Source: JADHOX01 sp038120515
GTDB taxonomy: Bacteria; Pseudomonadota; Alphaproteobacteria; Rickettsiales; JABIRX01
Direction of reading: 5' to 3'
DNA: 64,000 nt
Assembly (NCBI GenBank): GCA_038120515.1
Contig: JAYOLW010000007.1
Span: 1-64,000, forward strand
The stretch's first letter is position 1. Each line of letters starts with the position of its first letter. Position numbers and translations under genes: made by a program. Shown piece after piece: positions 17,147 to 23,861 of the stretch. Below the pieces are notes generated by a model that was not told the DNA's origin, ran no database searches, and saw nothing but the letters and a program-made list of their open reading frames with translations.

Positions 17147-18266
17147 TTAATAATTCCTCAAAAATATTATTATTATTATGAAATGTAATAAAGTAATTTC
17201 CAGTTTTAGAATTAAAATACTCCTGAATAGGAATATTTTCTTGCGCGACAAAACCTTTCGCGCCGAAAGTATTTCTGGATGCAAGATCAACATTTGTAGC
17301 AATTGATAATGCTGTAGTCCAAGATATTGCAGTTCTATATTTACCACAAAGTTTTTGTGGGTAATAATCGGCGACAAATTCTTTTGTCATTTTCTTTCCA
17401 GAAACCTCTCCTTCAACTGATACATGAATAATGACATGATCATTATCATCAGGAAGCAGGGCATTTCTAAACAAAGCAACTATTTTATCTTGATCATCTC
17501 TTAACTTTAATTGATCAATCACGATATTTAAACAATGCAAATGCCCTGGATATCGAATCGATTTATAATTTAGGTTTTGGATATCATCTTCATAATAATC
17601 ACATAATGTTGCAACACCGCCTGAAGTAAGAAATGCTTCATATTCAACACCATTTACAAAAATTGTTTCTTTTCGGCCCATTGACCGCACTTCTTTTTTC
17701 TTATAATCTTCAATAATTATCGATGGCTTAATATATTCATTTACAAGCCCTTCTGGTGACCAATTACAAGCATAACCAAATTCACCAACTGGATTTTGCG
17801 GAAGCGCACCAACTCTTAGCCTTGCAGACCGAATTGTTTTTCTATCAAATTTTTTGATCAAACCATTAGAAATAATATTGATAATACCAGGGGCAAGACC
17901 ATTTTGTGGAATAAATAAAGTATCAGCTTTCTGAGCCAACTCTCTTACATGATTTGTAGTCACGACATCTTCTGTAGGATCAAAATAATGTAATTTTTCT
18001 TCGAAGCAAAGACTAGCAAGCTGCTTATTGAAATTATAAGGCAAACATGAAATCAATGCTTCAGATTTATATTTTTTAACTATCGTTCTAATCGCTTCAA
18101 CATCAGCACAATTTGCTGTTTCAAATTTCACATCAGTATCTTTATGATCTATTGCATCAATAACTAATACTTGAAAATCTAAATCAACCAACAATTCAGA
18201 AAGTAACTTTCCAATAACCCCATATCCACAAATAACTATTTTATTAAAAATTCTATTTTTTGGCAT
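17139..18266 (-). CDS. Saccharopine dehydrogenase-like oxidoreductase
   Basis: A 375-residue NAD(P)-dependent enzyme. The N-terminal Rossmann fold begins KIVICGYGVIGKLLSELL, a GxGxxG-type nucleotide site. Later motifs are LISCLPYNFN, ETANCAD, NGLAPGIINIISN and YKSIRYPGHLHCLN, which match the glutamate-forming saccharopine dehydrogenase (LYS9-like) family. The reaction would split saccharopine into glutamate and 2-aminoadipate semialdehyde, the substrate of the ALDH7 enzyme encoded next. The gene overlaps its upstream neighbour by 14 bp and its downstream neighbour by 8 bp. A lysine-ketoglutarate reductase partner is not in the window, so other semialdehyde-yielding amino-acid substrates cannot be excluded. 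Confidence 0.88.
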   Translation of the reverse strand: MPKNRIFNKIVICGYGVIGKLLSELLVDLDFQVLVIDAIDHKDTDVKFETANCADVEAIRTIVKKYKSEALISCLPYNFNKQLASLCFEEKLHYFDPTEDVVTTNHVRELAQKADTLFIPQNGLAPGIINIISNGLIKKFDRKTIRSARLRVGALPQNPVGEFGYACNWSPEGLVNEYIKPSIIIEDYKKKEVRSMGRKETIFVNGVEYEAFLTSGGVATLCDYYEDDIQNLNYKSIRYPGHLHCLNIVIDQLKLRDDQDKIVALFRNALLPDDNDHVIIHVSVEGEVSGKKMTKEFVADYYPQKLCGKYRTAISWTTALSIATNVDLASRNTFGAKGFVAQENIPIQEYFNSKTGNYFITFHNNNNIFEELLNE

Positions 18267-19137
18267 TTGTCATCTCAAAAAGATTAGTAGCTTGTTCACC
18301 TAAGAACCCCTGAAACAATACATTTTCACCATTGTCATTTTTGACAAAACCCCTTTCAGCAAACTCATAATAAGCATAACTCCATGGAATAGTTATTAGA
18401 TGACCTTCAGCATCTCTCACCTGACAATCTTCAGTAACGGCTTCACTTGNNNNNNNNNNTAAAGGAATACCTTTAGCTGATAAGGCAGCAAGAGTTGTTT
18501 CTATGTCTGGCCATTCATTCACTTTCTGAAAATTAATATAAGCTGTAAAATGATTTACAGAATTACCATGAAGCAATACCCATGCAGCATATTGAGAGAA
18601 TTTGTTTGCCTCAAAAACGTCAGATCTTTGAGGAGGGTTCCAAGGCCTTGTAAAAAAATCAACAATATGCTCAACAAATAAATCAACTTTATTATCCTCT
18701 ATAAAATCATTATTTTTAAGATTTTGTAACTGATGTTTTAAATTATCAGTTAATTTACAAGCACAACTTGCTATATTCCTTTGAATTATTTCCATAAAAT
18801 CATGAGCAAATTCATCAACCAGTAACTCACTTATAAAGATTTTCGGCAACCTGTTATCTTCATGTTCTAAATGAATAGCTGATAATTTTTTGCTAGGAAA
18901 TTGATAATCATTTTTTACCTGATAATCAAATGCCTGAAATATTTCAAGGAAAGGAATTATACCCGATTCTTGATTAGGAATTTTGGTTTTAATGCTTCTA
19001 AGTGCAATATGGTCGTTAATAACAACACCATTTTTCTCCTCGACAAGATCTGCATAAATATTTGCATATTTAACTCGAATTTTATAATTTTGCCAAAGTT
19101 GATCTAGAATCTTTTCTAATACCTGCCTTTTGTTCAT
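18253..19137 (-). CDS. hglS: 2-oxoadipate dioxygenase/decarboxylase-like protein (DUF1338, HglS-like), interrupted by an assembly gap
   Basis: About 294 residues, with ten unknown bases in the middle. DUF1338 enzymes use Fe(II) and oxygen to turn 2-oxoadipate into 2-hydroxyglutarate. Candidate metal ligands are the His in VINDHIALRS, the His in GNSVNHFTAYI and the Glu in WSYAYYEFAERG. The protein is shorter than Pseudomonas HglS (about 450 residues) but in the range of compact DUF1338 members. It is the first gene of an operon followed by saccharopine-dehydrogenase-like and ALDH7 genes, which fits aminoadipate breakdown. The frame is kept if the gap is read as ten bases, but family alignment suggests that roughly a dozen residues between GIPL and SEAV are missing. 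Confidence 0.85.
   Translation of the reverse strand: MNKRQVLEKILDQLWQNYKIRVKYANIYADLVEEKNGVVINDHIALRSIKTKIPNQESGIIPFLEIFQAFDYQVKNDYQFPSKKLSAIHLEHEDNRLPKIFISELLVDEFAHDFMEIIQRNIASCACKLTDNLKHQLQNLKNNDFIEDNKVDLFVEHIVDFFTRPWNPPQRSDVFEANKFSQYAAWVLLHGNSVNHFTAYINFQKVNEWPDIETTLAALSAKGIPLXXXXSEAVTEDCQVRDAEGHLITIPWSYAYYEFAERGFVKNDNGENVLFQGFLGEQATNLFEMTNAKK
18450..18459. other. Assembly gap (ten N) inside the DUF1338 gene
   Basis: Ten consecutive N. The flanks (CACTTG on the left, TAAAGG on the right) do not overlap, so real sequence is probably missing here. The ten-base size is a scaffolding convention and not a measurement. Confidence 0.95.
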
Positions 19138-19243
19138 TTTCTTACATCATATGTTATAAACTATAATAATAACTATAATGCAAAATTATTATTTCAATCA
19201 TTAGTTGTAACAACAGATGAAAATTTCAAAAAGATTTTTTTGA

Positions 19244-19486
19244 TTAAGGTACTGGATCATAGCCAGAATTACCAAATGGCTGGCATTTTAATATACGCTT
19301 TGCAGTCAAATAAGAACCTTTGATCGGCCCGTGCTTTTTTATAGCCTCCTCTCCATAATCAGAACATGAGGGAACAAATCGACATCTAGGAGCAAGTATC
19401 GGAGATATAAATAATTTATAACAATAAATTACAATCAAAAATGGCAGAGTTAATATTTTTTTAAAGCTTTGTAGGATTTTCAGCAT
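19244..19486 (-). CDS. yidD: Membrane protein insertion efficiency factor YidD
   Basis: An 80-residue protein from the chosen ATG at 19486; longer starts at 19495 and 19525 are possible. It has the YidD core: an N-terminal amphipathic or membrane-binding helix, then YKLFISPILAPRCRFVPSCSDYGEEAI and KHGPIKGSYLTAKRILKCQPF. The three conserved cysteines are present. YidD assists YidC in inserting inner-membrane proteins. It normally sits in the rpmH-rnpA-yidD-yidC cluster but here follows hisI, overlapping its end by 26 bp, which is unusual but consistent with genome rearrangement. Confidence 0.9.
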   Translation of the reverse strand: MLKILQSFKKILTLPFLIVIYCYKLFISPILAPRCRFVPSCSDYGEEAIKKHGPIKGSYLTAKRILKCQPFGNSGYDPVP

Positions 19487-19949
19487 CTGCGCCATACACT
19501 TCAACAGGATCGAAAACCTTAGCATCTTCTTTAAATACTAGTTCTAATTTTTGATCTGGAGTTTCACCAGTAGGAATAGAGCGATAAAAACAACTTCTAT
19601 AACCAACATGACAGCTTGCTTCATCACCATCCATAGCAACTTTAATCCATACTGCATCCTGATCATCATCAATTCTGATATCAATGACTTTTTGAACTAA
19701 ACCACTTGTTGCACCTTTGTGCCAAAGACATTGACGACTTCTTGAATAATAATGAGCTTCTCCTGTTTCAATAGTTTTTATTAAAGCTTCCTCATTCATA
19801 TAACCAACCATTAAAACATCACCATTAATACTGCTAGTAGTGACGCAAACAATAAGACCGTCTTGATCAAACTTAGGGGCAAGTTCTTTAGCTTCTTCAA
19901 CTTGCTCAACAGTTTTTCTTTTATGAAAAAATTCAGAATTATTAGTCAT
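19461..19949 (-). CDS. hisI: Phosphoribosyl-AMP cyclohydrolase
   Basis: A 162-residue enzyme of histidine synthesis that opens the ring of phosphoribosyl-AMP. Diagnostic motifs are VLMVGYMNEEAL, TGEAHYYSRSRQCLWHKGATSG, IDDDQDAVWIKV and CHVGYRSCFYRS, which include the metal-binding Asp and Cys residues. No HisE (pyrophosphohydrolase) domain is fused, as is usual in alphaproteobacteria. No other his gene is in the window. The N-terminal extension of about 25 residues before the core is slightly long. The tail overlaps yidD. Confidence 0.95.
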   Translation of the reverse strand: MTNNSEFFHKRKTVEQVEEAKELAPKFDQDGLIVCVTTSSINGDVLMVGYMNEEALIKTIETGEAHYYSRSRQCLWHKGATSGLVQKVIDIRIDDDQDAVWIKVAMDGDEASCHVGYRSCFYRSIPTGETPDQKLELVFKEDAKVFDPVEVYGADAENPTKL

Positions 19950-20025
19950 AATTTATATGTGGAAAATTTTTTAAACTTATAAAGAAATTTTGCGAAAAAC
20001 CAATAATTTTCTTAATTAGAAGAAA

Positions 20026-20559
20026 TCATTCTTCAATTACAGGAAATTCTCTTGGCTTAAATAATTGAAAATGCCACCATTCTTTATCATAGGAATCAAA
20101 CCCGGCTAAAGTCATAATCTCTCTAAGTAAAACTCTATGATTTCGAGCATTTTCAGAAATGCCTTTAGAATCAAAATGTGCAAGTTCAGTAAAATTATCA
20201 AAATCAGTACCCATATCAAGCTCTAAACCTTCCATGTCACATAGGGTAAGATCAATTGCAACACCACGACAATGCGGAACAGAGCCAGTTTTAGGATCAG
20301 ATATATATGGAGATTCATCCGAAAGCTCAAACATCATTTGCTGAATATTAAATGGCCTATATGCATCCCAAACTTTAAACATTAAATTCTCTGCTTTAGC
20401 TATCTGTATAGCTTTTTCAAAACATATAAAAGCATCAGGATGAAGTCTGGCTTCAAAATCCTCTGGATATAGCACTTCACCAAAAACATTATCAAATGAT
20501 TGATATCTAAGATTTATCAGTAATTGATCAGAATTATAATCTAATTTAACAAGATTCAT
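20026..20559 (-). CDS. ddpX: D-alanyl-D-alanine dipeptidase, VanX/DdpX family
   Basis: A 177-residue zinc dipeptidase. The motifs VWDAYRPFNIQQMMF (conserved Arg), SVPHCRGVAIDLTLCD (SxHxxGxAxD zinc and catalytic region) and EWWHFQLF (ExWH) are all present. The ATG at 20559 is chosen because it overlaps the stop of the upstream 961-residue gene as TAATG, a translational-coupling arrangement; an ATG 15 bases further upstream is possible. Family members cleave D-Ala-D-Ala, either for vancomycin resistance or for reuse of cell-wall dipeptide. No vanH or vanA partner is present, so the coupled upstream gene is the best clue to its role. Confidence 0.9.
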   Translation of the reverse strand: MNLVKLDYNSDQLLINLRYQSFDNVFGEVLYPEDFEARLHPDAFICFEKAIQIAKAENLMFKVWDAYRPFNIQQMMFELSDESPYISDPKTGSVPHCRGVAIDLTLCDMEGLELDMGTDFDNFTELAHFDSKGISENARNHRVLLREIMTLAGFDSYDKEWWHFQLFKPREFPVIEE

Positions 20560-23444
20560 TATGAGACTATACAAACAGAATTAGGATCAATTTCCTCATC
20601 AGATGATTGAACAAGCTGAAGCCAAGTTGGCGGTTCATCTAAAGATTGTTCATCTTCAGAAATTTCACAAGCTGATGACAAATAAGTAAGACCTGAAGTT
20701 CCAGATTTTCTACTTAAAGTATCCTCTCCAAGTGAATATGACCTTGTTCTTCTAAAAGGTTTACTTGGAGAATCAAAACCTTTTACCTCAGGAGATAAGT
20801 CTAAATGATTATAATCCATTTCACGATTTACAGTATCAAAAGCTTTAAGTACGGCTTCTGCAATTAAATCCAGTATTTCTGACTGATTAAACAACCTTTC
20901 ATCAAAATTTTGTGCATTTGGCATTTGAGCTTCCATATGAACATTAGGTCCAAATAACCTTATTTCAAATCTAGATGTCTTTATACCCTCGCCAAAAACT
21001 CTAATAGTTGCTGATTTTCCACTATCGATTCTGTGAGTTGCATAAGCTGAACCAAGACTTTGTGTAAACTGTGCTTGTCTATCTGGATAAGCCTTCCAAT
21101 CAATTTGGCTTACTACTTTTGAACATCTAAGCACCCCAGTGTCTTTTCTTATCAAAACGGTTAGCTCTTTGCCAATTTCTTCAATCATCCTGGTATACAT
21201 AGTATTATTTTTGATCGAACTCAATGTTTCTGTTACTTCTACTGTACCATCCTCACGCATCATAGTTTTTCTTGAATATTGTCTAGATGGATCTGCAAGA
21301 TTAGACTGCCCCTCGCTATCAACTACCCATGGGCTAACATTTAGTTGAAATGATGGAGCTTGAACTACCTTAACTCCAAAATTTGTCTCATAAAAACTAT
21401 ATAACTCTTGTTCTAGGGATTTTGCAATAGAAACAGTTTCATGTAAAGATGTTGGATTATGAATATTTACTTCATATGCGTATATAACATCAGTAATTTT
21501 TTGTTTTAATGTTCCTGACTGTAAAAACTCTACTACTTTTTGTCCCATTTTTTCTCTAGGGATATCCATAAAAGCAATATTTTTACCAATCTCATTTACA
21601 AAAATAAGATGGAGTAAAGCGAGCTCCGTTCTTGAAACAGCATTTAGCCCTAAAATTATATTAGCTCTTTGTGATTCATTGATAGCAACATTTTCAACAA
21701 ATAGCTTATCAAACAATGCCGTTTGAACCAAAGCTTTAAGCCTTTCATAAGCTTCCAGATTGTCAGGCTCACCACAATCTTCTATTCCAACCTCAAGCTC
21801 AAAACCAGACTTTACTATCAAATTATTTTTAGGATCAGTAATCGAAGCTTCTTTAGAATTTGCATCATCTAAATGTACATCATCAAGAATAACTGCTACT
21901 GATTCAAGATCAGCTTCTTGCGAAGGTTGCAGCTGTAACTTCAAAGACCCTTCTAATGCTTGCAAATCAGGTGATCTCAGTTTATATTGAGTAATTGCAT
22001 GAATATTTAAAGCTTTTAATGAGAAAGGATAACCAGGATTTGTTAATAAAGTTTCAGGCATAATTTGTGTTCCTTTAAAAAATAAATTTTGCCCTGAATG
22101 CAAAATATCCGAATATAAATAAGCTAAAACTTGTGGAATGTTTGATGAATTATTTTTAACCCAAAATTCATCTAATGACGAAATATCACCTGCTACAACC
22201 TTGTCAGAATTAAATTCTGCTGGGGTTGATCCATCAGCAAGAATATAACCATAGGGATTAAAACCATAAACATATTGTTGAGTTATTCCATCTTTTGTAA
22301 CCCCTTCTGGGTTATATTTATTATATTTAATATCATTTAATAATACCAAAAACTGTTTTGAAAATTGAATCTTTTGCTCAATATCGCAAATTTTTAGAAC
22401 CTGGTTAATATCGTCATCCCCAAAAAATCTTAATGAACATATCTCTTTAAACGCTTGTATTACAGTTAATACAGATAGATTAGATAATATATCAATAATT
22501 TGAAAATCAGGTTTTTGTGCCTGCTTTAGAAAAAAATCATACAAACCTGTTACTAATGTATCACTAATAACCAATTCTATTAATCTTAATTTGGATTTAT
22601 TGATAAAATCATTATAATCTTTTTCTGTTAACTGTGTAATTCCTAAACTAATATTACTTCTTATTTCACTTATATAATCAGATAATCTTTCCTGTTTAAA
22701 AGAACCTGGAAATGACTGCAAATCAGATCTTAAATAACCCTCTATACCATTTATCAATTCCTCAACATTAAGCTCATCAGGAAATTTTATTGATCCAAGC
22801 AATACTTCGCTTTTTTTCGCTTTAATTTCAAATTGGTCAGCAATAGATATTGCTAGAAATAAAAGATAATATTGCTTATCACCATCATCAAAACTTTTTA
22901 GCTTATCAAATTTTGTTATATTATCTATAAATTTTGTTAACTTTGTATATTCTCTCAAATGACTCTGCATCAAAAGAAATTGTTCTAACATTTGTGGAAA
23001 ATGAATCAGAAAAGCTCTTGTAGTTGAATTATCAAAATGTGCTGGATCAGGATTCGCACCATATTTAGCAATCAAATCATTCATTGCTTCATGACTTGGA
23101 AAGGCAAAAGAAGAACTTATTCCTTTACTACCCTGATAAATTTTATGATTTATAACCTCTAACATCATTTTTAAAGATGTTAGCCACATTAAATTTTTTT
23201 TTATATTATTAGAATCTATATCAGGTCGATTTGCAGCAAGTAGGTCTTCGCCAGTTTTAATTAAATCAATGATAGCTTTAATATCCCTATCAAATTTTTG
23301 CATTAATGGAGAAGAAAAACTAACATATCTAGAACCAGTATGAACAAAAGTTGCTAGTTCCAGATCCTTATCCTCTTGAGAGGTAGTTCCAGAACCAGAA
23401 TTATCTTCAATAAAAAAAACATCAGGGGAATTTGATTCTCGCAT
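20559..23444 (-). CDS. Giant protein with a C-terminal glutamine-synthetase-fold-like region
   Basis: 961 residues from the ATG at 23444, preceded by a good Shine-Dalgarno (AAGGAG, 6-nt spacing); an earlier in-frame ATG lies before that site. There is no signal peptide. In the longer numbering, residues 1-545 are mostly helical and unrecognised. Residues 550-880 show, in order, features like those of glutamine synthetases and related ligases: GFELEVGI (553-560), YEVNI (663-667), FQLNVSPWVVDSEGQ (705-719, like the GS H-x-N/H-x-S strand but with Gln for His), KSATIRVFG (816-824) and SRFEIRLFGPN (830-840, like RxExR...N). A Ser-rich disordered tail follows. The fold is inferred from motif order only. 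It is coupled to a VanX-like dipeptidase. Transcription starts downstream of tRNA-Asp. Confidence 0.8.
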   Translation of the reverse strand: MRESNSPDVFFIEDNSGSGTTSQEDKDLELATFVHTGSRYVSFSSPLMQKFDRDIKAIIDLIKTGEDLLAANRPDIDSNNIKKNLMWLTSLKMMLEVINHKIYQGSKGISSSFAFPSHEAMNDLIAKYGANPDPAHFDNSTTRAFLIHFPQMLEQFLLMQSHLREYTKLTKFIDNITKFDKLKSFDDGDKQYYLLFLAISIADQFEIKAKKSEVLLGSIKFPDELNVEELINGIEGYLRSDLQSFPGSFKQERLSDYISEIRSNISLGITQLTEKDYNDFINKSKLRLIELVISDTLVTGLYDFFLKQAQKPDFQIIDILSNLSVLTVIQAFKEICSLRFFGDDDINQVLKICDIEQKIQFSKQFLVLLNDIKYNKYNPEGVTKDGITQQYVYGFNPYGYILADGSTPAEFNSDKVVAGDISSLDEFWVKNNSSNIPQVLAYLYSDILHSGQNLFFKGTQIMPETLLTNPGYPFSLKALNIHAITQYKLRSPDLQALEGSLKLQLQPSQEADLESVAVILDDVHLDDANSKEASITDPKNNLIVKSGFELEVGIEDCGEPDNLEAYERLKALVQTALFDKLFVENVAINESQRANIILGLNAVSRTELALLHLIFVNEIGKNIAFMDIPREKMGQKVVEFLQSGTLKQKITDVIYAYEVNIHNPTSLHETVSIAKSLEQELYSFYETNFGVKVVQAPSFQLNVSPWVVDSEGQSNLADPSRQYSRKTMMREDGTVEVTETLSSIKNNTMYTRMIEEIGKELTVLIRKDTGVLRCSKVVSQIDWKAYPDRQAQFTQSLGSAYATHRIDSGKSATIRVFGEGIKTSRFEIRLFGPNVHMEAQMPNAQNFDERLFNQSEILDLIAEAVLKAFDTVNREMDYNHLDLSPEVKGFDSPSKPFRRTRSYSLGEDTLSRKSGTSGLTYLSSACEISEDEQSLDEPPTWLQLVQSSDEEIDPNSVCIVS

Positions 23445-23564
23445 AACACACTCCTTAAGCAATTACAAAAAAATTCGCAGAAAAAAGTTAAAAGTGAATT
23501 TTTCACAAAAAATCTCTTTTTTTCGCGTAAAATATTTATTTTTTTATTAATATCAAGAAAAAAG

Positions 23565-23641
23565 TGGCGGGAGTGAAGGGACTTGAACCCTCGGCCTCCT
23601 GCGTGACAGGCAGGCGCTCTAACCAGCTGAGCTACACCCCC
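23565..23641 (-). tRNA. tRNA-Asp (anticodon GTC)
   Basis: A 77-nt cloverleaf. The acceptor stem GGGGGTG pairs with CACTCCC (one G-T pair), the anticodon loop reads CTGTCAC with anticodon GTC, and the T loop is GGTTCAAGTCC. The 3' CCA is encoded. It lies 30 bp downstream of tRNA-Val on the same strand and is probably processed from a shared transcript. Confidence 0.97.
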
Positions 23642-23671
23642 ATGGTGTATATGATGCTTAAAACATCAAAT

Positions 23672-23747
23672 TGGTGGGCGATGACAGGGTCGAACTGCCG
23701 ACCTCCTCGGTGTAAACGAGATGCTCTACCAGCTGAGCTAATCGCCC
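23672..23747 (-). tRNA. tRNA-Val (anticodon TAC)
   Basis: A 76-nt cloverleaf. The acceptor stem GGGCGAT pairs with ATCGCCC, the anticodon loop TTTACAC gives anticodon TAC, the T loop is GTTCGAC and CCA is encoded. TACAAT (reverse complement of 23764-23769), 16 nt upstream, is a plausible -10 box, but no convincing -35 is spaced correctly. Read-through from lon is also possible. Confidence 0.97.
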
Positions 23748-23861
23748 GTAACATATTGTCACAATTGTAGAAAATGCTACAGTAGCAAAATTGTATAGAT
23801 AATAAATATGTTTAATCAAGAATTTTTTATAAGTTAATATACTCTTAATTAATCCACCATT

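Noticed and set aside
23565..23747. tRNA-Asp/Val as an integration site for a genomic island holding the 961-residue gene
   Set aside because: I see no integrase and no direct repeat of a tRNA 3' end on the other side, so there is no positive evidence for an island.
23564..23770. A forward open frame of 68 codons beginning MAGVKGLEPSASCVTG
   Set aside because: It is the antisense reading of tRNA-Asp and tRNA-Val, a well-known spurious protein pattern.
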